Shown: piece after piece, positions 1 through 6,005 of the stretch
Numbering within the stretch: the stretch's first letter is position 1
Layout of the letters: every line of letters begins with the position of its first letter
Assembly (NCBI GenBank): GCA_025463665.1
Contig: JAODAY010000047.1
Span: 1-6,137 of the forward strand
DNA from: Microbacteriaceae bacterium
GTDB lineage: Bacteria > Actinomycetota > Actinomycetes > Actinomycetales > Microbacteriaceae
Direction: 5' to 3'
DNA: 6,137 nucleotides
Made by a program: the position numbers and the translations under genes
The notes under the pieces: generated by a model
The model's database searches: none
What the model saw: the letters and a program-made list of their open reading frames with translations, nothing else
What the model was told of the DNA's origin: nothing

Positions 1-440
1 CCGTTGGCCGGCTCGATGCCCGCCGCCTGGCGGTGGAAGTGGCTGGAGCTCGTGACGAGTCGCGCCGGGATCACGCCGTCTTTGATCGCCTCCTGCTTGC
101 CGTAGATGTCGGCCAGGAACGCCTCGAGGGCGTGCACGCGCTGCTTGATTCCGCGCTCGACCTCGGCCCACTCCCGCTGTTCGATGACGCGGGGCACCGC
201 GTCGAGCGGGAACGGCCGCTCCTCACCCGCGAAGTCGAACGTGACGCCCTGGGCGAGGTAGGAGTCGGCGAGCGCGTCGGTTCTGCCCCGCAACTCGTGC
301 TGCGTCATCTGGGCCAGCGAGGAGTGCAGTTCCTTGTACGCCGAGCGCGCGACGCCGGGTTGCGAGAACATTTCGTCGAACGGCGCCGTTGCCGTGGTGC
401 GCGTGGCTTTCGCGCCGTAGCCGTCGAAGAGGTCGCCCAT
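1..440 (-). CDS. Circularly permuted type 2 ATP-grasp protein (DUF404/DUF407-like), N-terminal part
   Basis: The first 146 codons are present and the rest lies beyond the left edge. The protein starts MGDLFDGYGA and continues with AYKELHSSLAQM, LAQGVTFDF, ERPFPLDAVPRVI (residues 75-86), WAEVERGIKQRVHALEAFLADIYG (91-114) and DGVIPARLVTSSSHFHR (121-137). I recognise this order as the conserved N-terminal half of circularly permuted ATP-grasp proteins, which in actinobacteria often sit beside alpha-E and transglutaminase-like genes. Family members are thought to be ATP-dependent carboxylate-amine ligases forming peptide-like bonds, but the substrate is unknown. The ATP-binding part is not in the window, so activity cannot be judged. 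The ATG at 440 fits the family N-terminus. No Shine-Dalgarno precedes it, and a -10-like hexamer lies 6 bases upstream, suggesting leaderless translation. Confidence in the family is high, in function low. Confidence 0.88.
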   Translation of the reverse strand, partial: MGDLFDGYGAKATRTTATAPFDEMFSQPGVARSAYKELHSSLAQMTQHELRGRTDALADSYLAQGVTFDFAGEERPFPLDAVPRVIEQREWAEVERGIKQRVHALEAFLADIYGKQEAIKDGVIPARLVTSSSHFHRQAAGIEPAN

Positions 441-446
441 GGCCAC

Positions 447-452
447 ACTCTA
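447..452 (-). promoter_or_regulatory. Candidate -10 element for a leaderless ATP-grasp transcript
   Basis: On the minus strand the hexamer TAGAGT (TANNNT pattern) ends 6 bases before the ATG at 440. This spacing would place the transcription start on or next to the start codon, as is common in actinobacterial leaderless genes. No convincing -35 box is visible about 17 bases further upstream, and no Shine-Dalgarno is present. This is inference from spacing only. Confidence 0.35.
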
Positions 453-502
453 AGCCGGACATGTTGCGCGATTGTTTCACCAGCGTGTCGTTTTGCGGAT
501 GT

Positions 503-518
503 CACGACCGCCGTCGTG
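503..518 (-). terminator. Hairpin downstream of the nitroreductase-family gene, weak terminator candidate
   Basis: CACGAC and GTCGTG form a perfect 6-bp stem around a 4-base loop, about 27 bases past the TAG stop of the gene at 545-985. No T-tract follows on the minus strand, so intrinsic termination is doubtful. It may be a transcript-end stabiliser, a Rho-dependent context, or chance in GC-rich DNA. Confidence 0.25.
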
Positions 519-544
519 GCCGGGGTGCCGGGTGAGCGCGGCCG

Positions 545-985
545 CTACTCCGGGCGTGGCGTCAGCACGAACAGTGGAATCTCGCGGTCGGTTCCCGCCT
601 GATAGTCCGCGTAGGGCGGGAACGCCTCGACCGAGCGCTGCCACCACACCGCCTTCTCGTCGCCGGTGACCTCGCGCGCGTCGTAGTCGCGCCTGACCGC
701 GCCGTCCTGCAGTTCGACGTGTGGGTTCTGCTTGAGGTTGAAATACCAGACCGGATGCTTCGGGGCGCCGCCGAGCGAGGCGACGACCGCGTACTCGCCG
801 TCGTGCTCGACCCGCATCAGGGCGGTCTTGCGCAGCCGACCCGACTTAGCGCCGACAGAGGTGAGGATGATGACCGGCCGCCCGTGCAGCTCGGTGCCCT
901 CGGTGCCGCCCGAGGACTCGTAAAGCTCGGCCTGCGTGCGCGCCCAGGTGGAGGTGCTCGGTTCGTATTCTCCGGTAAGTGGCAT
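545..985 (-). CDS. Deazaflavin (F420)-dependent nitroreductase-family oxidoreductase
   Basis: This is a 146-residue protein of the Ddn-like family (PF04075 type), which are small split-barrel proteins that usually use coenzyme F420 to reduce various substrates in actinobacteria. Family hallmarks are YESSGGTEG (22-30), [20 protein letters not shown] (35-54, the basic segment expected to contact F420), [30 protein letters not shown] (55-84), VELQDG (90-95), [12 protein letters not shown] (104-115) and [20 protein letters not shown] (122-141). The length matches typical members. I chose the ATG at 985 because [10 protein letters not shown] matches the usual family N-terminus. An ATG at 1000 would add MREWS, and the open frame further upstream runs through the 17-base repeats and is not credible as coding. 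No clear Shine-Dalgarno is visible. The gene lies 104 bases upstream of the ATP-grasp gene on the same strand. The physiological substrate cannot be inferred. Confidence 0.9.
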   Translation of the reverse strand: MPLTGEYEPSTSTWARTQAELYESSGGTEGTELHGRPVIILTSVGAKSGRLRKTALMRVEHDGEYAVVASLGGAPKHPVWYFNLKQNPHVELQDGAVRRDYDAREVTGDEKAVWWQRSVEAFPPYADYQAGTDREIPLFVLTPRPE

Positions 986-1024
986 GCTCCATTCTCGCAT
1001 TGCGTGCCGATTGGCGCCGGGCGC

Positions 1025-1092
1025 GGTCGACACCGCGTGCCGGTCGACACCTCGTGCCGGTCGACACCGCGTGCCGGTCGACACCTCGGGCC
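1025..1092. repeat. Four tandem copies of a 17-base unit containing GTCGAC
   Basis: Units lie at 1025-1041, 1042-1058, 1059-1075 and 1076-1092, with consensus GGTCGACACCGCGTGCC. Copies 1 and 3 are identical and carry CACCGC. Copies 2 and 4 carry CACCTC and differ from each other at one base (GTGCC versus GGGCC). The array therefore also reads as two copies of a 34-base unit that match at 33 of 34 positions. Every unit has the palindrome GTCGAC. A 10-bp palindrome, CGCCCGGGCG, overlaps the last base at 1092-1101. The array is intergenic, between the divergent genes starting at 985 and 1263. Because 17 is not a multiple of 3, it is unlikely to be coding. It could be a minisatellite or a cluster of protein-binding sites. 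Confidence 0.92.
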
Positions 1093-1172
1093 GCCCGGGC
1101 GCGGCGCGACGGCGGCGGCCGGCGCGTGAACGGTCGAGAAACAATCGACGAATCGGGCGGTTCGAGTCGTCG

Positions 1173-1202
1173 TTGAGCTTTTCTGTGTTTAGGTTCTATG
1201 AA
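1173..1202 (+). promoter_or_regulatory. Putative sigma-70-type promoter for the transporter operon
   Basis: TTGAGC at 1173-1178 (4 of 6 matches to TTGACA) and TATGAA at 1197-1202 (4 of 6 to TATAAT) are separated by 18 bases, in a locally AT-richer stretch (1173-1203) unlike the surrounding GC-rich DNA. This would give a leader of roughly 50 bases before the ATG at 1263. The match is moderate, and the candidate operator overlaps the -10 element. Confidence 0.45.
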
Positions 1203-1216
1203 CGACGATGTTCATA
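1197..1216. promoter_or_regulatory. Perfect inverted repeat TATGAAC-N6-GTTCATA, candidate operator
   Basis: Seven-base arms at 1197-1203 and 1210-1216 are exactly complementary and separated by GACGAT. The 20-bp site overlaps the putative -10 box and likely transcription start, the usual position for a repressor of a nutrient-uptake operon. Arm length and spacing suit a dimeric helix-turn-helix regulator. No regulator gene is in the window, so its identity is unknown. Confidence 0.5.
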
Positions 1217-1237
1217 CTCGGCGCGACTCCGGCTCCA

Positions 1238-1258
1238 CCGGCTCGCTGCCGGAAGGAG
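1238..1258 (+). promoter_or_regulatory. Shine-Dalgarno AAGGAG with an adjacent small hairpin
   Basis: AAGGAG at 1253-1258 lies 4 bases before the ATG at 1263 and fixes that start over the longer open frame that begins upstream at 936. Immediately before it, CCGGC (1238-1242) can pair with GCCGG (1248-1252) around a 5-base loop. The stem abuts the ribosome-binding site and could modulate its access, though such short stems are frequent in GC-rich leaders. Confidence 0.7.
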
Positions 1259-1262
1259 ACCC

Positions 1263-2339
1263 ATGCGCACGAGAACCCTGCCCGCTGCCGTGACCGTTCT
1301 GGTCGCCACCTCCCTGGCTCTCGCCGGGTGCGCGCCCGCAGCCGAATCCGGCGGCTCTGAGTCGGGCGGCGGGGAACCGGGCGGCACGCTCATCGTCTAC
1401 ACGAACTCCAACTCCGACGGCCGCGGCGAATGGGTTACCGCCCAGGCGAAGGAAGCCGGTATCGACATCGAGATCGTGGGCCTCGGTGGCGCCGACCTGG
1501 CGAACCGGATCGTGGCCGAGAAGAACAACCCCGTCGGCGACGTGGTGTTCGGACTCAACAACATGTTCTTCGAGACCCTCAAATCGGAGGAGGCCATCAC
1601 CGCCTATGAGCCCGCGTGGGCCGGCGAGGTGGACGAGGCCGCGGGCGACCCCGATGACGGCGTCTACTGGCCGCTTGTCGAGCAGGCCATCGTGACGGTC
1701 TATGACACGAACACGGTGGACGCAGCGGACGTGCCCGACTCGGTGGCCGACCTGTGGAACGAGGACAAGTACAAGGGGCGGTACGAGGTCAACACCGTTC
1801 TCGGTCAGGCGACCCCGCAGCTGATCCTCGCCGGCCTGCTGAGCGACTACGAGGATGAAGACGGCGACCTCGGCATCTCAGACAAGGGCTGGAACCAGGT
1901 CAAGGGCTACTTCCAGAACGGCTCCCCCGCGGTCGAGGGAACCGACCTCTACGCGCGGCTGTCCCGTGGCGACGTCGACTACGGTGCAATCCCCTCCAGC
2001 GGCATCGCGAGCCGCGACGCCGAGTACGGAACGGTGACCGGCGTCGTCGGCGCCGACGACGGCGTGCCATACGTGACCGAGCAGATCAGCGTCATCACCG
2101 GCACCAAGAAGGAGACCGCGGCACAGGAGTTCATCGACTGGTTCGGCAGCTCCGAGGTGCAGGGCGAGTTCGCGCAGGAGTTCTCCTCCTACCCCGTGAA
2201 CACCGTCGCCCGCGAGCAGGCCCTCCCCGCGGTCGTCGAACTGATGGAGTCCCTCCCGAAGCAGGAGCTGGACTTCGCGCTCATCCGCGAGAACATCAGC
2301 GGCTGGGTCGAGAAGACCGAGCTGGAGTACCTGCCCTAA
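1263..2339 (+). CDS. ABC transporter substrate-binding lipoprotein
   Basis: This 358-residue protein is an exported solute-binding component. A signal peptide II is clear: MRTRT, a hydrophobic stretch, then the lipobox LAGC with the lipid-attached cysteine at residue 23. A Gly/Ser-rich linker (SGGSESGGGEPGG, 29-41) tethers the binding domain. TLIVYTNSNSDGRGEW (42-57), NRIVAEKNNPVGDVVFGLNN (81-100) and YWPLVEQAIVTVYDTN (135-150) match the bacterial solute-binding group that includes ferric-iron, thiamine and 2-aminoethylphosphonate/putrescine-type binders. The length is normal. Ferric members generally carry two adjacent tyrosines in the C-terminal half. Here the comparable stretch DYGAIPSSGIASR (239-251) has none, so iron is less likely. 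The linked phosphodiesterase points to a phosphorus-containing ligand, which is inference. It is the first gene of the operon, and its TAA is followed directly by the ATPase ATG. The start is supported by AAGGAG and the signal peptide. Confidence 0.93.
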   Translation: MRTRTLPAAVTVLVATSLALAGCAPAAESGGSESGGGEPGGTLIVYTNSNSDGRGEWVTAQAKEAGIDIEIVGLGGADLANRIVAEKNNPVGDVVFGLNNMFFETLKSEEAITAYEPAWAGEVDEAAGDPDDGVYWPLVEQAIVTVYDTNTVDAADVPDSVADLWNEDKYKGRYEVNTVLGQATPQLILAGLLSDYEDEDGDLGISDKGWNQVKGYFQNGSPAVEGTDLYARLSRGDVDYGAIPSSGIASRDAEYGTVTGVVGADDGVPYVTEQISVITGTKKETAAQEFIDWFGSSEVQGEFAQEFSSYPVNTVAREQALPAVVELMESLPKQELDFALIRENISGWVEKTELEYLP

Positions 2340-3335
2340 ATGATCACCTTCGACAATATCGAGGTCACCTTCGGCGAGCACGTCGCCATTCCCGACCTCA
2401 ACCTCGAGATCAACGAGGGCGAGTTCTTCACCCTGCTCGGGCCGTCGGGGTGCGGCAAGACCACCGCGCTGCGCACCCTCGCCGGCTTCATCGAGCCGTC
2501 GCGCGGTGAGATCTACATCGACGGCAAGGCGGCGACCCGCCTGCCGAGCGAGAAGCGCCGCGTGGGCATGGTTTTCCAGAACTACGCGCTCTTCCCGAGC
2601 ATGACCGTGCGGCAGAACATCGCCTTCGGCCTCGCGGTGCGGCACACCAAGAAGGACGAGACCAACCGACTCGTCGACGAGATCGCCGACCAGGTCGAGC
2701 TCACCACGGAGCAGCTCGACAAGAACGTCTCCGAGCTCTCGGGCGGGCAGCAGCAGCGGGTGGCCATCGCGCGGGCGCTCGTGCTCAAGCCGCGCATCCT
2801 GCTGCTCGACGAGCCCCTCTCCAACCTCGACGCCAAGCTCCGTGTGCAGCTGCGTGAGCAGCTCAAGAACCTCCAGAGCGAGCTCGGCATCACCACGGTC
2901 TACGTGACGCACGACCAGGAGGAGGCGCTCACGATGAGCGACCGCATCGCCGTGTTCAACCACGGGGTGATCGAACAGGTCGGAACCCCCGAGCAGATCT
3001 ACAACCGGTCGAACACCGAGTTCGTGTGCACCTTCGTGGGGGCGAACAACCGGCTCGCCCCCGCTCTCCTCTCGCGCCTCGGCCTCGACGCCGCGCGGCC
3101 GTCATACCTCAGGCTCGAGAAGGTGTCCCTGGTCAGGCACACGGATGCCGCGGCATCCGTGCCCCTCACCGGCACGATCAGCGAGCGCTCGTACCACGGC
3201 GCCTTCAGCACCTACTCGGTCGACGTCGACGGCAGCGACCTCAGGGTGACATCCTCGGAGACCGGGGTCACCCCTCGCGCCGTCGGCTCCACGGTGGAGC
3301 TGTTCGTCGATCCTCGCGCGGTGCTGCAGTACTGA
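2340..3335 (+). CDS. ABC transporter ATP-binding protein (MalK/PotA/FbpC-like, with C-terminal TOBE-like region)
   Basis: This 331-residue cytoplasmic ATPase energises the importer. All nucleotide-binding motifs are present: Walker A GPSGCGKTT (34-42), Q-loop glutamine 80 in MVFQNYALFP, signature LSGGQQQR (133-140), Walker B RILLLDEP (152-159), D-loop SNLDA (161-165) and switch histidine 191 in YVTHDQEEA. Residues from about 235 to 329 form the C-terminal regulatory region of the TOBE type (SYLRLEKVSLV, then ISERSYHGAFSTYSVDVDG), as in polyamine, iron and phosphonate transporter ATPases. The ATG directly follows the TAA of the lipoprotein gene with no strong Shine-Dalgarno (GGAG lies 12 bases before the ATG), so reinitiation or coupling is likely. 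Its TGA overlaps the permease ATG (TGATG). A 22-bp perfect palindrome is embedded in codons for TDAAASV (about 268-274). It looks intact and functional. Confidence 0.96.
   Translation: MITFDNIEVTFGEHVAIPDLNLEINEGEFFTLLGPSGCGKTTALRTLAGFIEPSRGEIYIDGKAATRLPSEKRRVGMVFQNYALFPSMTVRQNIAFGLAVRHTKKDETNRLVDEIADQVELTTEQLDKNVSELSGGQQQRVAIARALVLKPRILLLDEPLSNLDAKLRVQLREQLKNLQSELGITTVYVTHDQEEALTMSDRIAVFNHGVIEQVGTPEQIYNRSNTEFVCTFVGANNRLAPALLSRLGLDAARPSYLRLEKVSLVRHTDAAASVPLTGTISERSYHGAFSTYSVDVDGSDLRVTSSETGVTPRAVGSTVELFVDPRAVLQY
3140..3161. repeat. 22-bp perfect palindrome within the ATPase gene
   Basis: The arm CACGGATGCCG is followed with no spacer by its exact reverse complement, centred between 3150 and 3151. 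It lies in the codons for TDAAASV in the C-terminal regulatory region of the ATPase, just before a strand of the TOBE-like fold. Perfect 11-bp arms in coding sequence are unlikely by chance. It may be a dispersed palindromic element carried in frame, or a local inverted duplication. Confidence 0.9.
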
Positions 3336-5131
3336 TGAGGTCCCCGTACCGGGCGATGCTGCGCTCTCCCCTTGTCATCGTCGTGAGCGTCGCGGTGGTG
3401 TGGTTCATCGCGTCGTTTCTCGTGTTCCCTAACGTGAACCTGCTGGTGACCACCTTCTTCCCCGGCGGGCAGTTCAGCGGGCGGTCGGTCGAGAAGCTGC
3501 TCTCCTCCGAGCGGGCGATGACGAGCCTGTGGCACAGCCTGCTGCTGGCCATCACACTCTCGATCACGGTCAATGTGGTCGGCATCTTCATCGTGCTGGT
3601 CACGAAGTACTTCGAGATCCGCGGTGCCCGCGTGCTGTTCCTCGGGTATGCCACGACGCTGATCTACGGCGGGATCGTGCTCGCCGCCGGGTACAACTTC
3701 ATCTACGGCCGCTACGGCTTCATCACGGCCGCCGTGCAGAACGTCTTTCCTGACATCGATCCGAACTGGTTCAGCGGCTACTTCGCTGTCGTGATCGTGA
3801 TGACCTTCGCCACGACAACGAACCACATGCTGTTCCTGTCGTCGGCGCTGGCCAAGATCGACTATCAGACCATCGAGGCGGCCAGGAACATGGGCGCCTC
3901 CACGGGCAGGATCCTCTGGCGCATCGTGCTCCCGGCACTGCGCCCGATGATCTTCGCAGTCACCGTGCTGACCTTCCTCATCGGACTCGGCGCCCTGACC
4001 GCCCCGATCGTTCTCGGCGGCACCGACTTCCAGACGATCGCGCCCATGATCCTCACCTTCTCGAAGAGTTCGAGTTCGCGCGACCTCGCCGCACTGCTCG
4101 CGATCATTCTCGGCCTCGCCACGATCATCGTGCTCGCGGTGATGAACCGCGTGGAGAAGTCGGGCGTGTACTTCTCGGTCGCGAAGGTGGCGACACCGCT
4201 GCAGAAGCAGCGCATTCGCAACCCGCTCGCCGCCGTCGTCGTGAACGTCGTCTCCTGGCTGCTCTTCGTGGTCTACGCGGCCCCCGTGCTGCTGATCGTG
4301 ATGTTCTCGTTCCTCGACTCCACCGCCGTCATCACCGGCACCATCGCCCTGAGCGACTTCACCCTCGCCAACTACGGCACCGTGCTCGGAACCCCCGCCG
4401 TGCTGCGGCCGTTCATCGTGAGCGTCGTCTACAGCGCGCTCGCCTCGCTGATCGTGGTCGGCGGGCTGCTCTTCGTGGCGCGGGTGATACAGAAGTACCG
4501 CAACCGGTTCACCACCACGCTGGAATACCTGCTGCACATCCCGTGGATCCTGCCGACGATTCTCATCGCCCTCGCGCTGATCATGAGCTTCGACAAGCCG
4601 AGCCCGCTCGTCGGCGGCGCCGTGCTCACCGGCACGACGGTGATTCTGCTCGTCGCCTACATCGTGGTGAAGGTGCCGTTCACCCTGCGGCTGCTCAAGG
4701 CCGGCTTCGCCTCGATTCCCGACTCGCTCGAAGACGCCGCGCGCATCCTCGGCGCGAAGTCGCTGTTCACCTTCCGCCGGGTGCTGTTCCCGCTCGTGCT
4801 GCCGACCGCCGCGGCGATCACCGCACTGAACTTCAACAGCCTGCTCGACGACTACGACGCGGCGGTGTTCCTCTACCACCCGCTGTACGAGCCGCTCGGA
4901 ATCGCGATCAAGGCGAGCACCGAGGGCGAGAACAACCTCGACTCGATGTCGATCACCTTCGTGTACACCGTGCTGCTCATGATCATCATGGCGATCACGA
5001 TGTACCTCGTGTACGGCCGATCGGCACAACTACGCACAAGGAAAGCTCATGGACGACGTACACGCGGAATACGGGTTGCCCAGATACCGACTCGCGCACC
5101 TGTCGGACACGCACCTGACGAGCGACGGTGA
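3335..5131 (+). CDS. ABC transporter permease, two fused membrane domains
   Basis: This 598-residue membrane protein combines both permease halves in one chain, as in FbpB and many 2-aminoethylphosphonate- or thiamine-type importers. Hydrophobic segments occur near 12-32, 66-90, 100-121, 149-169, 205-226 and 252-270 in the first half, then 298-324, 360-383, 401-418, 433-446, 487-500 and 541-560 in the second. Each half has an EAA loop that contacts the ATPase: EAARNMGASTGRILWRIVLP (181-200) and EDAARILGAKSLFTFRRVLFP (466-486). The ATG at 3335 overlaps the ATPase TGA (TGATG) and gives a sensible basic N-terminus, MRSPYRAMLR. The core ends at about YGRSAQLRTRK (560-570). The last 28 residues are basic and polar, coded within the 83-base overlap with the next gene, and may be a frame extension after loss of an earlier stop. 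Substrate unknown. Confidence 0.94.
   Translation: MRSPYRAMLRSPLVIVVSVAVVWFIASFLVFPNVNLLVTTFFPGGQFSGRSVEKLLSSERAMTSLWHSLLLAITLSITVNVVGIFIVLVTKYFEIRGARVLFLGYATTLIYGGIVLAAGYNFIYGRYGFITAAVQNVFPDIDPNWFSGYFAVVIVMTFATTTNHMLFLSSALAKIDYQTIEAARNMGASTGRILWRIVLPALRPMIFAVTVLTFLIGLGALTAPIVLGGTDFQTIAPMILTFSKSSSSRDLAALLAIILGLATIIVLAVMNRVEKSGVYFSVAKVATPLQKQRIRNPLAAVVVNVVSWLLFVVYAAPVLLIVMFSFLDSTAVITGTIALSDFTLANYGTVLGTPAVLRPFIVSVVYSALASLIVVGGLLFVARVIQKYRNRFTTTLEYLLHIPWILPTILIALALIMSFDKPSPLVGGAVLTGTTVILLVAYIVVKVPFTLRLLKAGFASIPDSLEDAARILGAKSLFTFRRVLFPLVLPTAAAITALNFNSLLDDYDAAVFLYHPLYEPLGIAIKASTEGENNLDSMSITFVYTVLLMIIMAITMYLVYGRSAQLRTRKAHGRRTRGIRVAQIPTRAPVGHAPDERR
5038..5045 (+). promoter_or_regulatory. Ribosome-binding site AAGGAAAG inside the permease gene
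   Basis: AAGGAAAG lies 3 bases before the ATG at 5049, with its purine core at usable distance. This supports the phosphodiesterase starting at 5049 and overlapping the permease, since any start that removed the overlap would cut into the essential DxH motif at residues 20-22. Confidence 0.6.
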
Positions 5132-6005
5132 TGAACTCCTTCACCGCGTCGTCGACGCCGACGGGCACCTGACCCGTCTGCTCGACGCGCTGGAGCGCTC
5201 CGGCGCGACGCTCGACGCGATCGTCGTCAGCGGCGACCTCACCAACCGTGGCGAGACGCCCGCCTACCGGCGGCTGCGCGACCTGGTCGAGCCGGTGGCC
5301 GAGCGGCTCGGTGCCCGCATCATCTGGGCGCCGGGCAACCACGACGACCGCGCGGCGATGCGCCGCGCGCTATTCGACGAAGGCGTGGGTGACGCTCGCG
5401 TGGGTGACGATCGCTCGGGTGACGATCGCTCGGGTGACGAGCGCTCGGGCGCCGACCCGCTGTACTCGGTGGTCTGGGTCGGTGACCTGCGCGTGATCGT
5501 GCTCGACACCTCGGTGCCGGGTCACCATCACGGTGCGATCGACGCGGGACAGCTCGACGCCCTCCGGCGCGAGCTGCAGACGCGCGCACCCATGGGTAGC
5601 GTGCTGGTGATGCACCACCCGCCCCTGCCGAGCATTCTCGATCTCGCCGGAGCCGTCGAGCTGCGCGGCCAGAAGCAGCTCGCCGCCGTCATCCAGGGAA
5701 CCGATGTGCGCTCGATTCTCGCCGGCCACGTGCACTACTCCTCGAGCGGAACCTTCACGGGCATCCCCGTCTCCACTGTCACCTCGACGGCATACACGCA
5801 GGACCTCAACGTGCCCGTGGGCGGAACCCGCGGCATGGACGGCGCCCAGGCGTTCAACCTCGTCTACGTCTACGACGACACGATCCTGCACGCGGTCGTG
5901 CCCGTGGGCGCGTACCCGACGGTGGGCGAATACGTCGATGCCGAGGAGAGCCAGCGTCGGCTGACGGCCGCGGGAATCCTGCGGGCGTCGAGCCACGACG
6001 AATAG
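5049..6005 (+). CDS. Class III metallophosphodiesterase (CpdA/Rv0805/GpdQ-like)
   Basis: This 318-residue protein has no signal peptide or membrane segment, so it acts in the cytoplasm. The metallophosphatase metal ligands are all present in order: D20 and H22 in HLSDTHL, D63 in VVSGDLTNRGE (59-69), N97 and H98 in APGNHDD, the histidine pair 189-190 in VMHHPP, and H227 and H229 in AGHVH. The layout matches the two-metal phosphodiesterases that split cAMP, glycerophosphodiesters or similar diesters. The true substrate is unknown. Residues 114-133 are an unusual insert of four GDDRS-like pentapeptides encoded by a 15-base minisatellite, placed after the GNHD motif in what should be a surface loop. 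It starts inside the permease gene and probably belongs to the same transcript. Its placement suggests it hydrolyses what the transporter imports. The C-terminal tail (about 291-318) is polar. Confidence 0.93.
   Translation: MDDVHAEYGLPRYRLAHLSDTHLTSDGDELLHRVVDADGHLTRLLDALERSGATLDAIVVSGDLTNRGETPAYRRLRDLVEPVAERLGARIIWAPGNHDDRAAMRRALFDEGVGDARVGDDRSGDDRSGDERSGADPLYSVVWVGDLRVIVLDTSVPGHHHGAIDAGQLDALRRELQTRAPMGSVLVMHHPPLPSILDLAGAVELRGQKQLAAVIQGTDVRSILAGHVHYSSSGTFTGIPVSTVTSTAYTQDLNVPVGGTRGMDGAQAFNLVYVYDDTILHAVVPVGAYPTVGEYVDAEESQRRLTAAGILRASSHDE
5388..5447 (+). repeat. Four in-frame copies of a 15-base unit encoding GDDRS
   Basis: Units at 5388-5402, 5403-5417, 5418-5432 and 5433-5447 have consensus GGTGACGATCGCTCG. 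Units 2 and 3 are identical and contain the palindrome CGATCG. Unit 1 differs at three positions and unit 4 at one. They encode GDARV, GDDRS, GDDRS and GDERS at residues 114-133 of the phosphodiesterase. The 15-base length keeps the frame whatever the copy number. Confidence 0.95.

Noticed and set aside
33..602. 189-codon plus-strand open frame at the left end
   Set aside because: It is opposite the ATP-grasp protein, whose minus-strand translation matches family motifs, and it crosses the intergenic region without a ribosome-binding site.
1025..1092. CRISPR array
   Set aside because: The 17-base units abut directly with no spacers and no cas genes nearby.
986..1144. N-terminal extension of the nitroreductase-family protein to 1144
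   Set aside because: The added residues are low-complexity products of the tandem repeat, while family proteins begin at about [10 protein letters not shown].
936..1262. Upstream extension of the lipoprotein reading frame
   Set aside because: The open frame back to 936 runs through the 17-base repeats and the promoter and would bury the signal peptide. The ATG at 1263 has AAGGAG and gives a proper lipobox.
1263..2339. Ferric iron-binding protein assignment for the lipoprotein
   Set aside because: No adjacent tyrosine pair is present in the C-terminal half, and the linked phosphodiesterase does not fit iron uptake. The possibility is weakened rather than excluded.
1878..2963. 361-codon open frame on the minus strand
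   Set aside because: It is antisense to the lipoprotein and ATPase genes, both of which have conserved motifs. It shows no recognisable domain and reflects GC-rich codon bias.
3223..3234. GTCGACGTCGAC palindrome in the ATPase gene
   Set aside because: It arises from the repeated codons for V and D in SVDVDG and is expected in GC-rich coding sequence.
3212..5029. 605-codon open frame on the minus strand, rich in H, E, R and D
   Set aside because: It lies antisense to a permease with clear membrane segments and EAA loops. Its composition is typical of an antisense frame in GC-rich genes, and no domain is recognisable.
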